A stretch of DNA of 43,297 bases from an uncultured Bacteroidota bacterium (GTDB lineage Bacteria > Bacteroidota > Bacteroidia > Flavobacteriales > Flavobacteriaceae): contig CABZAD010000009.1 in the NCBI GenBank assembly GCA_902523665.1, positions 1 to 43,297 on the forward strand. The letters run 5' to 3'. The notes under the pieces were generated by a model. That model searched no databases. It was given only the letters and a program-made list of their open reading frames with translations, and was not told where the DNA came from. The number at the start of each line of letters is the position of its first letter. The stretch's first letter is position 1. Position numbers and translations under genes: made by a program. This document shows, piece by piece, positions 7,894 to 16,418 of this stretch.

Positions 7894-9227
7894 CTGTTAA
7901 AAGTTATTTTTTTTCCGTGAGGTATAGATTTTACTTTTCCATCCTCATAAACTACATTTCCGTTTAATATTGTTTTATAGATAGAGTTATCAAACTTTTG
8001 CCCTTCAAAGGGTGACCAGCCACACTTGTATAATATAGAGTCTTTAGTAACAATAGTTGGTGTATTAGTATCTATCAAAACAATATCAGCATAATATCCT
8101 TCCCTTATAAAACCTCTATTGTTTACCTTAAATATTATTGCTGGATTATGAGCTATTTTTTCAACAATTTTTTCATATGAAACACCATATTTTTTACAAT
8201 TTTGCAAAAGAGATAAAATAGTATGTTGAACCATGGGTCCTCCTGATGGACAGTTTAAATATTTCTTATTTTTTTCTTCTATTGTATGGGGAGCATGATC
8301 TGATGCAATAATATCTATTTTGTTATCTTTCAACGCTTGCCAAAGTGCATCTCTATCATTCTCAGACTTTATGGCTGGATTCCATTTTATTTTTGAACCA
8401 AGTTCATTGTAATTTTTTTCTGTAAACCATAAATGATGAGCACACACTTCAGATGTTATTTTTTTATCATGTAATTCAATATTATTATCAAATAGATTAA
8501 GTTCTACAGCAGTAGATATATGAAATACATTTAGTCGTGCTCCTGTCTTTTTTGCGAGTTTAACAGCAAAACTTGAACTTTTTAAGCACGCCTCCTGGCT
8601 TCTAATTATTGGATGAGCTGATATAGGTATGTCTTCACCATAAAGATTTTTAAAATATTCAGTATTGTCTTTTATTGTTTGTTCATCTTCACAGTGAGCT
8701 GATATAGGTAATGAAGTACTTTTAAAAATATTTTCAATTGAATCTTTATTATCTATTAACATCTTTCCCGTTGAGGATCCTAAAAAAAGTTTAATTCCTG
8801 CAACTTCTGTATGATCCAGATTTTTTATTTCATCAATATTGTCATTTGTACCGCCAAACATAAATGAAAAATTTGCAAATGAATTCTTGGATGCAATTTG
8901 AATTTTTTTCTCAAACTCTTTTCTAGTGGTAGTATTGGGAAATGTATTTGGCATTTCAAAATAAGATGTTACACCACCAGCAATAGCTGCCTTTGACTCT
9001 GTGCTTATGTCTCCTTTATAAGTTAAACCTGGTTCACGAAAATGAACCTGATCATCTATCATTCCAGGTATAGCTATGCGACCGTTACCATCTATAATTT
9101 TAGTTCCCTTGTCAAGGTTAAGATCAACACCAATTTCTTTAATTAACTCCCCCTCTATATATATATCACCAGAAGTTCTAATGCCTTCATTTATTATTAA
9201 AATATCCTTGATTAGGAGTCTATTCAT
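7890..9227 (-). CDS. pyrC: Dihydroorotase-family amidohydrolase
   Basis: A 445-residue amidohydrolase of the class I dihydroorotase/allantoinase group, which would cyclise carbamoyl-aspartate to dihydroorotate in pyrimidine synthesis. The metal-site motif reads DDQVHFREPG (residues 58-67), so the first His of the usual HxH is Gln60 while His62 is kept. The substrate-binding FREPG, ISAHCEDE with a metal His, FHIST and the catalytic-Asp region IIASDHAPH are all present. From memory the Gln variant is common in Bacteroidota members of this family. The 3' end overlaps the DUF4296 gene by four bases and the start overlaps the GT2 gene by eight. No other pyrimidine-synthesis gene is adjacent; pyrH lies about 8 kb away on the other strand. 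Family certain, dihydroorotase activity likely. Confidence 0.88.
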   Translation of the reverse strand: MNRLLIKDILIINEGIRTSGDIYIEGELIKEIGVDLNLDKGTKIIDGNGRIAIPGMIDDQVHFREPGLTYKGDISTESKAAIAGGVTSYFEMPNTFPNTTTRKEFEKKIQIASKNSFANFSFMFGGTNDNIDEIKNLDHTEVAGIKLFLGSSTGKMLIDNKDSIENIFKSTSLPISAHCEDEQTIKDNTEYFKNLYGEDIPISAHPIIRSQEACLKSSSFAVKLAKKTGARLNVFHISTAVELNLFDNNIELHDKKITSEVCAHHLWFTEKNYNELGSKIKWNPAIKSENDRDALWQALKDNKIDIIASDHAPHTIEEKNKKYLNCPSGGPMVQHTILSLLQNCKKYGVSYEKIVEKIAHNPAIIFKVNNRGFIREGYYADIVLIDTNTPTIVTKDSILYKCGWSPFEGQKFDNSIYKTILNGNVVYEDGKVKSIPHGKKITFNR

Positions 9228-9951
9228 TTTTCTTAAATATTGAATTAAATTTTAATTTGATCACGCCAATTATTGCCTCAAATATAATATTCTTATTCAT
9301 TTTAGAGTCTCCATGTTCTCTGTTAACAAATATTATTTGATGCTCCTTTAGCTTGAACTTTTTTTTCCAAAGTTTAAATTTCATTTCAATTTGAAAAGCA
9401 TATCCATTAAACTTTATTTTATTAATATCTAAAGATGACAGAGCCTCAATTGAGAATCCAACAAAACCTGAAGTTGAATCTTTAACTGGCATACAAGTAA
9501 TGAATCTGACATAAATATTAGCAAAATATGAAAGAAAAATTCTAGATAAAGGCCAATTTACTACACTTACACCATCTAAATATCGAGAGCCAATAGCCAC
9601 ATCACATTCTCCATTAACTAGCAGACTCTTAAGTTTTTTTATTTCGTTTGGATCATGAGATAAATCAGCATCCATCTCAAAGATATAGTTGAATTTTTTT
9701 TCCATTGCCCATTTAAAACCTACTCTGTAAGCAGATCCCAATCCATCTTTCTTCTCTCTTGTAATCAAGAAAAGTTTATCCTCATAATCTTTTTTTAAAT
9801 TACTAACAATATTTGAGGTTCCATCTGGAGAATTATCATCAACCACCAGTATTGAATAGCAGTCATCTAAAGAAAAAATCATATTAATAACGACTATAAT
9901 ATTTTCAGCTTCATTATAAGTCGGTATAATAATTAAACTATTGTCTTTCAT
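9220..9951 (-). CDS. Polyprenol monophosphomannose synthase (GT2)
   Basis: A 243-residue family-2 glycosyltransferase resembling dolichol/polyprenol-phosphate mannose synthase. The N-terminal IIIPTYNEAENI and VVDDNSPDGT bind the nucleotide sugar; the metal-binding DxD is Asp94-Ala95-Asp96 in FEMDADLSHDP. A GSRYLDG segment and the C-terminal basic region match the family. It would transfer a mannose (or similar sugar) from GDP-mannose to a lipid phosphate on the cytoplasmic membrane face. It lacks the C-terminal membrane or GtrA-like domain found in some homologues. It is the first gene of the operon leading into pyrC, with an 8-base overlap. Donor specificity is inferred from family resemblance. 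Confidence 0.85.
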   Translation of the reverse strand: MKDNSLIIIPTYNEAENIIVVINMIFSLDDCYSILVVDDNSPDGTSNIVSNLKKDYEDKLFLITREKKDGLGSAYRVGFKWAMEKKFNYIFEMDADLSHDPNEIKKLKSLLVNGECDVAIGSRYLDGVSVVNWPLSRIFLSYFANIYVRFITCMPVKDSTSGFVGFSIEALSSLDINKIKFNGYAFQIEMKFKLWKKKFKLKEHQIIFVNREHGDSKMNKNIIFEAIIGVIKLKFNSIFKKNE

Positions 9952-9970
9952 TTATTTAGTAGTTATTCCA

Positions 9971-9978
9971 TAATTTTG
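9971..9978 (+). promoter_or_regulatory. -7 promoter box (TAATTTTG) for DUF4271-hemD
   Basis: TAATTTTG matches TAnnTTTG exactly and ends 17 bases before the ATG at 9996, in the 44-base divergent gap after the GT2 start. No TTG lies at the ideal -33 spacing. This is moderate support only. Confidence 0.4.
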
Positions 9979-9995
9979 TTATTCATCAAAAAAAT

Positions 9996-10667
9996 ATGAT
10001 TCTAAATCAAGATTTAACCACTTTTTTTGTACTGATTATATTATTTGTAATTTATTTTTTCCAAATATTCCAAAAAGTAAAATTAGTTTATTTATTTAAT
10101 AGTTTAAGGTATCATTTTCGTAATATTCTTGCACCCTATAACTCAGATGATCTTAATATTTCAGGCTCAGGAACTTCAGTTATTAATTATTATAACTATT
10201 TCTACATATTCTTTTTTTTACTTATCAATGGAGTTATTATGACATATTCAGGTTTATTAAGTCCTCAGGTTACCTCAAAGTTTGACGGTTCGAGTAATGA
10301 ATTATTATTAAATTTTAACATAATTATTTTTATTACTTTATTTATTAGGTTCTTAATCATACATTATGTATTGGAGATGTTTCTCAGCTATAAGCTAAGG
10401 TTTATATTTTTTAAAAATTATATTATAAATATTATAATTGGAATGTTATTGTTAATCAACTTTGTAATATACAATTTGAATACATTTTTTAACTTCAATT
10501 ATTTGAAAAACACTTTTTTAATCTTTTTTTTTCTACATTTTATTTTTCAGGCTAAAAACTATTTTAGTTATTTATCAAAAATTGATATTAAAGAAATTAT
10601 GTATTTTATTTTGTATCTTTGTGCGTTCAAAATAGCCCCGTGGATATGGTTATATTCAATTTTTTAA
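9996..10667 (+). CDS. DUF4271 integral membrane protein
   Basis: A 223-residue, very hydrophobic protein with about five to six predicted membrane segments and few charged residues. The spacing of its helices and its position immediately upstream of hemD match the Bacteroidota DUF4271 family. A loop after the first helix contains a basic stretch, and the C-terminal region has the conserved-looking YFILYLCAFKIAPWIWLY-type end. The gene starts at an ATG preceded by a -7 box and is followed 16 bases later by hemD, so the two are probably co-transcribed. No enzyme motif is seen. Why a membrane protein is conserved beside uroporphyrinogen-III synthase is not known. Identification rests on context and hydropathy more than on motifs. 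Confidence 0.7.
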   Translation: MILNQDLTTFFVLIILFVIYFFQIFQKVKLVYLFNSLRYHFRNILAPYNSDDLNISGSGTSVINYYNYFYIFFFLLINGVIMTYSGLLSPQVTSKFDGSSNELLLNFNIIIFITLFIRFLIIHYVLEMFLSYKLRFIFFKNYIINIIIGMLLLINFVIYNLNTFFNFNYLKNTFLIFFFLHFIFQAKNYFSYLSKIDIKEIMYFILYLCAFKIAPWIWLYSIF

Positions 10668-10683
10668 ACCTAAGCTTTTTTCT

Positions 10684-11418
10684 ATGAGTATTAAAACAAT
10701 TTTAATATCTCAACCTCAACCAACTAATGATAATTCTCCTTATTCATCATTAATTAGAAAACATAAATTAAAAATAGATTTTAGAAAATTTATTCATGTT
10801 GAAGGTCTTTCAGCTAGAGAGGTAAGGGCTCAAAGAATTGATTTCTCAAAGTTTCATAATATTATATTAACAAGTAGAAACTCTGTTGATCACTTTTTTA
10901 GAATAACTGAGGAAATGAGGTTTAAAGTTCCTGATCAAACTAAGTATTTTTGTCAGTCTGAGGCTGTTGCATATTACCTTCAGAAATATGTAGTTTACAG
11001 AAAACGAAAAATTTATGTTGGTAATAATAACTTTAAAGATCTTGAGGCAACATTTATAAAGTTCAATAAAGAAAGATTTCTTGCCCCAACATCTGGTAGT
11101 TTGAATCCAGACATAATAAAAACATTGGATACTTTTGAAATTTCTTGGGAGCGAGCTCAGCTCTACAAAACAGTAGTTAGCGACTTATCTGATTTAAGAG
11201 ATGTATATTATGATTTACTAGTCTTTTTTAGTCCGTTAGGTATTGAGTCTTTGTTTAAAAACTTTCCTGATTTTGAACAAGATAAAACTCTAATTGCTGT
11301 ATACGGCAATACAACTGAGGAGGCAGCAAAGGCAAAAAACCTTAGAATAGATATAAAAGCACCAACAGAAGTTTCTCCTTCAATGGCAATGGCTATTGAT
11401 AAATATATTAAAGGTTAG
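10684..11418 (+). CDS. hemD: Uroporphyrinogen-III synthase
   Basis: A 244-residue protein with the two-domain HemD pattern: an N-terminal strand with ISQPQP, NIILTSRNSVDHFF (the conserved T/S-R-x-x-V segment), a middle linker, then APTSGSLNPD, LLVFFSPLGIESLF and a C-terminal YGNTTEEAAK. It cyclises and inverts ring D of hydroxymethylbilane to give uroporphyrinogen III on the haem/sirohaem pathway in the cytoplasm. HemD sequences diverge strongly; the SPLGIESL and YGNTT segments and the upstream DUF4271 gene make this the Bacteroidota type. Its stop overlaps the stop of the convergent metallopeptidase gene by four bases. Confidence 0.87.
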   Translation: MSIKTILISQPQPTNDNSPYSSLIRKHKLKIDFRKFIHVEGLSAREVRAQRIDFSKFHNIILTSRNSVDHFFRITEEMRFKVPDQTKYFCQSEAVAYYLQKYVVYRKRKIYVGNNNFKDLEATFIKFNKERFLAPTSGSLNPDIIKTLDTFEISWERAQLYKTVVSDLSDLRDVYYDLLVFFSPLGIESLFKNFPDFEQDKTLIAVYGNTTEEAAKAKNLRIDIKAPTEVSPSMAMAIDKYIKG

Positions 11419-12116
11419 TTCCTTCTTCCAAATCTGAGCCATAGATAAACAAGATTAGCAATCGAAGCTAAAGCTGCAACTACATAAGTAGCAGCTGCCC
11501 AATTTAGTGCTTCTTTTGACTGACTCAATTCTCTTTGATTTACAATTCTTTTTCTTTCTAACCAATAGATTGCTCTTTTACTAGCATCAAACTCAACAGG
11601 AAGAGTAACTAAACTAAATAATGTACCAGACGCAAAACCTAAAATACCCAACATAGTTAAATTTTGGCCAAGAACAGGTGAAGATTGCATTAAAAAAAAT
11701 CCGGCTAACAAAATCCAAATACCAATGTTAGATGTAAAACCCACAACTGGTACTAAAATAGACCTCATTTTTAACCATTCGTAGCCTTTTGCATGCTGAA
11801 CAGCGTGACCACACTCATGAGCAGCGACAGCAGCAGAGGCAGCATTTCTTTTGAAATAAACACTTTCGCTGAGATTGACAGTTTTCTTTTGAGGATTGTA
11901 ATGATCCGATAATTGACCCTTAACACTTATGACTTTGACATCATAGATTCCATGATCAGACAACATTTTTTCAGCAATTTCTTTACCTGAAAGATTAGCA
12001 GATAAGTTAATTCTAGAAAACTTTTTAAATTTTGATTTAAGTTGATTTTGAATATAAAAGCTTAACGCAAATATGGGGCCAAAAATAAATAAATAAATGG
12101 GGTCGAAATAAAACAT
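11415..12116 (-). CDS. YugP-type membrane zinc metallopeptidase
   Basis: A 233-residue membrane protein with an HExxH zinc motif (His100, Glu101, His104 in AAHECGHAVQHAKGY). An N-terminal membrane segment lies near residues 5-22 and further segments lie in the C-terminal half (around 125-150, 155-175 and 205-225). The pattern VNLSESVYFKRNAASAAVAAHE is characteristic of the putative neutral zinc metallopeptidase family that includes Bacillus YugP. A third zinc ligand is probably the Glu in the later LPVEFDASKRAI segment. Its physiological substrate is unknown. The gene lies 46 bases downstream of the SemiSWEET gene on the same strand and converges on hemD. Confidence 0.87.
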   Translation of the reverse strand: MFYFDPIYLFIFGPIFALSFYIQNQLKSKFKKFSRINLSANLSGKEIAEKMLSDHGIYDVKVISVKGQLSDHYNPQKKTVNLSESVYFKRNAASAAVAAHECGHAVQHAKGYEWLKMRSILVPVVGFTSNIGIWILLAGFFLMQSSPVLGQNLTMLGILGFASGTLFSLVTLPVEFDASKRAIYWLERKRIVNQRELSQSKEALNWAAATYVVAALASIANLVYLWLRFGRRN

Positions 12117-12162
12117 ATTTTTTTTTGTAAAGTTAATTAAACTAGTAAATAAGTAAAAGATA

Positions 12163-12423
12163 TTATGAATTTTTTAACTTAAATAAAATTATGCTTAATT
12201 GTAATAATGCAGTTATTCCATTTGCTACAATTATTGATAAACTTCCTATTAAAACTCCATAGATAAGCCAGAGTATTACACCAATCAACAGAATTATATA
12301 CATTGTTAATGAAATACCATCTGCATTTTTTTCTTTGTAAATTTTATAAACTTGTGGAACAAATGCAGAAGTAGTTAAAAATGCAGCAGAAAGTCCAATG
12401 ATTTCAAATATCGGATTAATCAT
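12163..12423 (-). CDS. SemiSWEET sugar transporter
   Basis: An 86-residue protein with three predicted membrane helices (about residues 5-24, 38-58 and 61-81), the size and topology of a single MtN3/PQ-loop repeat. The PQ motif is FVPQVYKIYK (Pro23-Gln24), followed by an A-D-G-I-S-L-T-M loop typical of SemiSWEETs. These proteins dimerise to form a sugar-translocation pore driven by the solute gradient. The start ATG overlaps the leuS stop (ATGA), so it is co-translated with an aminoacyl-tRNA synthetase gene with which it has no obvious link. The sugar transported cannot be predicted from sequence. Family assignment is strong. Confidence 0.9.
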   Translation of the reverse strand: MINPIFEIIGLSAAFLTTSAFVPQVYKIYKEKNADGISLTMYIILLIGVILWLIYGVLIGSLSIIVANGITALLQLSIILFKLKNS

Positions 12424-15230
12424 AGAACAATATTTATAATTTTGCCAGGTACTACTATAATTTTTTTGGGTTCAGTATTGTTTAAAATATATTTTGTTTT
12501 ATCAAATGTCATAACTGCTTCTTCAATTTCTTTATTAGAAAGATTTAGTGGTAGGCTTATTGTAAACTTAGTTTTACCATTAAATGAAACTGGATATAAT
12601 TTTTCAGTTTCGACTAAATATTTCTCATTATATTCTGGATAAATCTGATTGACAATAGATTCTTTATGTCCTAATTGACTCCACAACTCTTCAGCAAAGT
12701 GAGGTGCAAAAGGAGAAATAAGTATTAGCAGTTCTTCTAGAACTAATCGATTGTTGCATCCAATTGAACTAAGTTCATTTACACATATCATAAATGAGCT
12801 TACACATGTATTAAGGCTTAATTTTTCAATATCCTCAGTGATTTTTTTAATTGCTTTATGAAGTGACTTTAGCGATTCATTTGTAGGCTTTTCTTCTGAA
12901 ACATTAAATAATCCATTCTTGAAAAATAAACCCCAAAACTTTTTTAAAAATGAGTGAACTCCCGATATACCTCTTGTGTCCCATGGTTTAGATTGATCAA
13001 TTGGACCAAGGAACATTTCATACATTCTTAAGGTATCAGCTCCATATTGATCACATATTTCGTCTGGATTGACAACATTAAACTTAGACTTCGACATTTT
13101 TTCTTGTTCCCTAACACAATTAAAGATACCATCCTCTAATTTAAAAGTTGAATTTTTAAAATCAGAATCTTTAGATTTTAAAATATTATAATCTACTTGA
13201 TTATTACCCTTAACATACTTTATATCTATTCTAACCTTATCAACTTTAGTATTTGAGATAAGATTACTTGAAATATATTGATTAGTATCTGATTTTCGAT
13301 ATATAAAGGCAGAATTTCCCAAGATCATACCCTGATTAATTAATTTTTTTGAATACTCATCGTGGTTAAGATAATCTAAGTCATACAGGAATTTTTGATA
13401 GAATCTTGAATACAATAAATGTCCAGTTGCATGCTCACTTCCACCGAAATAAATGTCTATGTCTTTCCAATATTTTAGAGATTCTTCCGAAATAAATTCT
13501 TTATCGTTCGTTGGATCCATATATCTGTAAAAGTACCAAGAACTTCCTGCCCAACCTGGCATGGTATTCAATTCTAAAGGAAAAGTATCAGTATCATTAA
13601 TTTCGGAATTTGATGTAACCTTTTTTGTCTTATTATTCCATGCCCAAACAGAGGAATTACCGAGTGGGGAGTCTCCATTTTTTGTTGGAAGAAAGTTGTC
13701 TACATCTGGTAACTCTAAAGGTAAATAATCTTTCTCAATATTCATTGGAATACCATTTTTGTAATATATTGGAATAGGTTCACCCCAATATCTTTGCCTA
13801 CTAAAAGTAGCATCTCTTAACTTGAATTGAATTTTAGATTCACCAATTCCCTTGTTTTCAATTTCTTTGATTATTAATTCCAAAGATTTTTCATAATCTA
13901 ATCCGTTTAGGAATTCTGAATTAATAAGCCTAAAGCCTGATTTATCAGAAAAAGCATTGTTTGAAATATCTATATTTTCAAAAATATTTGGGATATCAAT
14001 CATAAACTTTTTTGCAAAGTCAAAATCCCTTTGATCTCCTGCGGGGACTCCCATTACAGCTCCAGTCCCATAACTTGCAATAACATAATCTGAAATCCAT
14101 ATAGGTATTTTTTTTCCTGTAAAAGGGTGAATTGCATAAAAACCTGAAAATACTCCAGAAACGGTTTTTACATCAGATAATCTTTCTCTCTCTGATTTTT
14201 TTGAAACTTCATTAATGTATTTCTCAATTTCTAATTTATGATTTAATGATAAAAATTCAGATATGTCTTTATATTCGGGAGCAATAGTAAGAAAAGATAC
14301 CCCAAATATTGTATCTGGTCTTGTAGTAAAAACCTCAATTTTCTTGTTAGAACCTTCAACATTAAATGTTAAAGACACACCTTTTGATTTTCCAATCCAA
14401 TTTCTTTGCATTTCTTTTAATGGATCTGGCCAATTAATTTTATCTAGATCATTTAAAAGTCTATCTGAGTATTTACTGATTCTAAGACACCAATGTTTAA
14501 CCTTTCTTTTTGTTACTGGATAACCTCCTCGTTCACTTACTCCATTTATAATTTCATCATTTGCTAATACGGTTCCAAGCTCTTCACACCAATTTACATC
14601 TCCATCTGTCAAGTATGCCAATCTATAGTTCATTAGTATATCCGACTTAATTTTATCATCAAAATTTTTCCACTGAGAATTTGTAAAAGAGTACCCATGA
14701 TTTAAAAGATCTTCTTTCAAACTTTTATTACCATCTCTCTCAAAAATACTTATTAAATTTTCTATACTCTTTGCTTTTTTATCCTTTGGGCAATAGTATG
14801 AATTGAACATTAGAATAAATATCCATTGAGTCCATTTGTAATATTTTGGATCAGATGTTCTAATTTCTCTTGACCAATCAAAAGAAAAGCCTATTCTATC
14901 TAATTGGCATCTATACATATCTATATTTTCAGACGTAGTCTTTCTTGGATGTTGACCAGTCCTGATTGCATATTGTTCTGCAGGAAGTCCAAAAGAATCA
15001 TATCCTTGAGGATGTAGCACATTATATCCTTTATGTCTTTTAAACCTTGAATATATGTCACTCGCAATATATCCAAGAGGGTGACCAACATGAAGACCTG
15101 CTCCAGATGGGTAGGGGAACATATCTAAAACATAAAATTTGGGTTTTGAAGAAAAACCAACTTTGAAAGTTTCATTGGTTTTCCAATATTCCTGCCATTT
15201 CTTTTCTATTTCTAGAAAATTATATTTCAC
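12420..15230 (-). CDS. leuS: Leucyl-tRNA synthetase
   Basis: A 936-residue class I synthetase that charges tRNA-Leu. HIGH is HVGH (residues 47-50, in FPYPSGAGLHVGH), the CP1 editing domain carries TRPDTIFGVSF, and KMSKS appears intact as KMSKSKFNVVNPDE. A WAGSSWYFYRYMDP segment and the C-terminal anticodon-binding helices complete the family. The translation of the frame could begin at TTG 15239, but GTG 15230 gives the N-terminus MKYNFLEIEKKW, which fits LeuRS proteins. An exact TAAATTTG -7 box at 15237-15244 would place the transcript start only a few bases before this GTG, so translation is probably near-leaderless. The 3' end overlaps the SemiSWEET gene by four bases. Function is certain; the start is well supported but unproven. 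Confidence 0.95.
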   Translation of the reverse strand: MKYNFLEIEKKWQEYWKTNETFKVGFSSKPKFYVLDMFPYPSGAGLHVGHPLGYIASDIYSRFKRHKGYNVLHPQGYDSFGLPAEQYAIRTGQHPRKTTSENIDMYRCQLDRIGFSFDWSREIRTSDPKYYKWTQWIFILMFNSYYCPKDKKAKSIENLISIFERDGNKSLKEDLLNHGYSFTNSQWKNFDDKIKSDILMNYRLAYLTDGDVNWCEELGTVLANDEIINGVSERGGYPVTKRKVKHWCLRISKYSDRLLNDLDKINWPDPLKEMQRNWIGKSKGVSLTFNVEGSNKKIEVFTTRPDTIFGVSFLTIAPEYKDISEFLSLNHKLEIEKYINEVSKKSERERLSDVKTVSGVFSGFYAIHPFTGKKIPIWISDYVIASYGTGAVMGVPAGDQRDFDFAKKFMIDIPNIFENIDISNNAFSDKSGFRLINSEFLNGLDYEKSLELIIKEIENKGIGESKIQFKLRDATFSRQRYWGEPIPIYYKNGIPMNIEKDYLPLELPDVDNFLPTKNGDSPLGNSSVWAWNNKTKKVTSNSEINDTDTFPLELNTMPGWAGSSWYFYRYMDPTNDKEFISEESLKYWKDIDIYFGGSEHATGHLLYSRFYQKFLYDLDYLNHDEYSKKLINQGMILGNSAFIYRKSDTNQYISSNLISNTKVDKVRIDIKYVKGNNQVDYNILKSKDSDFKNSTFKLEDGIFNCVREQEKMSKSKFNVVNPDEICDQYGADTLRMYEMFLGPIDQSKPWDTRGISGVHSFLKKFWGLFFKNGLFNVSEEKPTNESLKSLHKAIKKITEDIEKLSLNTCVSSFMICVNELSSIGCNNRLVLEELLILISPFAPHFAEELWSQLGHKESIVNQIYPEYNEKYLVETEKLYPVSFNGKTKFTISLPLNLSNKEIEEAVMTFDKTKYILNNTEPKKIIVVPGKIINIVL

Positions 15231-15236
15231 TTTTAG

Positions 15237-15244
15237 CAAATTTA
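15237..15244 (-). promoter_or_regulatory. -7 promoter box (TAAATTTG) for leuS
   Basis: On the minus strand TAAATTTG matches TAnnTTTG exactly and ends six bases before GTG 15230. Since the TSS normally falls a few bases after this box, the mRNA leader would be nearly absent. The alternative TTG start at 15239 lies inside the box and is therefore unlikely. Confidence 0.5.
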
Positions 15245-15313
15245 TACAAAGGAAGAACTAATTTAATTAACATAAAAATTAATTTATTATTTGTTTATTA
15301 CTTTTATAAAAGT

Positions 15314-16186
15314 TTGGAAACTAAAAAAAGAATCAATCCAGAAGTTAACAAGGTAAGAGGAAATTTAATTTCAATTTTTCTTATAAACACAGTTGTATTA
15401 TTTACTTTATCGTTGATAGGTTTTACATATCTTCATTCCACTTCAATTGAAAATTATTTTAAAGAAAATGTTACAATCAGTGTCTTTCTTAAAAATGATA
15501 CAAAAGAGTCTGAAAATAAACAACTTATAAAGCTTTTGAGGTTAGATGATGATGTAAAGAGAATTAGCTATTTATCTAAAGAAGATGCTGCAAAGATTTT
15601 CTCATCAGAAATTGGAGAAGAATTCGTTGGATTCCTTGGATACAATCCGCTTTTAGATGCAGTTTCAGTTCAACTCAATGGTGATAAAATTGATATATTT
15701 AATATTGAAAAATTTATTGAAAATTTCGAAAATTTTGACTTTATTGAGGAAATTGAATATGACAAACCACTTGTTGAGGCACTTTCAAAAAATTTTGAAA
15801 GAATTGGTTTATGGATTATGATTATTAGTGTCGTATTTTTTCTGACTAGTTTTATTTTAATAAATAATTCAATTAAAATCTCTATTTATTCCAAAAGAGA
15901 AATTATAAAAACAATGCAACTTGTAGGAGCTACTAGTAAATTTATAAGAAGGCCATTTATATTACAGTATTTAAAAATAAGCTTACTCTCTTCAATTATT
16001 TCAGTTCTAATTTTGTATGTTTTGGTTTATCAGTTAAATCTTCAAGTAGAAGAAATAAACTTTTTTACTAACCCAAGTGACACAATTTTATTAATTAGTT
16101 TTATTATAACTTTTGGATTATTTACATCATTCATTAGTTCATTTTTAGTTACTCAAAAATATTTAAATTTAAAATTTATAAGATAA
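15314..16186 (+). CDS. ftsX: Cell-division permease-like protein FtsX
   Basis: A 290-residue FtsX. It has one N-terminal membrane helix (about 20-42), a periplasmic domain of about 110 residues with ISVFLKNDTKESE and a YLSKEDAAKIF segment typical of FtsX, then three C-terminal helices with the NNSIKISIYSKREIIKTMQLVGAT motif. With ATPase FtsE it controls peptidoglycan hydrolases at the septum; ftsE is not in this window. The only plausible start is TTG at 15314, because no ATG or GTG lies near the expected N-terminus. Downstream DUF3098 and truB follow in the usual Bacteroidota order. Function is confident; the start codon is less so. Confidence 0.92.
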   Translation: METKKRINPEVNKVRGNLISIFLINTVVLFTLSLIGFTYLHSTSIENYFKENVTISVFLKNDTKESENKQLIKLLRLDDDVKRISYLSKEDAAKIFSSEIGEEFVGFLGYNPLLDAVSVQLNGDKIDIFNIEKFIENFENFDFIEEIEYDKPLVEALSKNFERIGLWIMIISVVFFLTSFILINNSIKISIYSKREIIKTMQLVGATSKFIRRPFILQYLKISLLSSIISVLILYVLVYQLNLQVEEINFFTNPSDTILLISFIITFGLFTSFISSFLVTQKYLNLKFIR

Positions 16187-16190
16187 AATT

Positions 16191-16418
16191 ATGAATGGAA
16201 AAGATTATTTATTTAATAAAAGGAGATATATAATACTATTTCTTTCAATTTTCATTATAGCAATAGGGTTTATAATTATGTCCGGCGGGGATACAAGTGA
16301 TCCGAATATTTTTAATGATGAAATATATAACTTCAGACGAATTAGACTTGCACCCTTAATTGTGTTGTCAGGTTTTATTTTATGTATATTTTCAATTCTT
16401 TATGAGAACAAGAGGTAA
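16191..16418 (+). CDS. DUF3098 small membrane protein
   Basis: A 75-residue protein with two predicted membrane helices (about 14-30 and 53-70) separated by a polar loop containing SGGDTSDPNIFNDEIYNFRR, which matches the Bacteroidota DUF3098 family. It sits between ftsX and truB, four bases after the ftsX stop, and its stop shares one base with the truB start. The family's placement next to ftsX suggests a cell-envelope or division role, but no function is established. In many Flavobacteriia an undecaprenyl-diphosphatase gene (uppP) lies between DUF3098 and truB; here it is absent. Confidence 0.82.
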   Translation: MNGKDYLFNKRRYIILFLSIFIIAIGFIIMSGGDTSDPNIFNDEIYNFRRIRLAPLIVLSGFILCIFSILYENKR

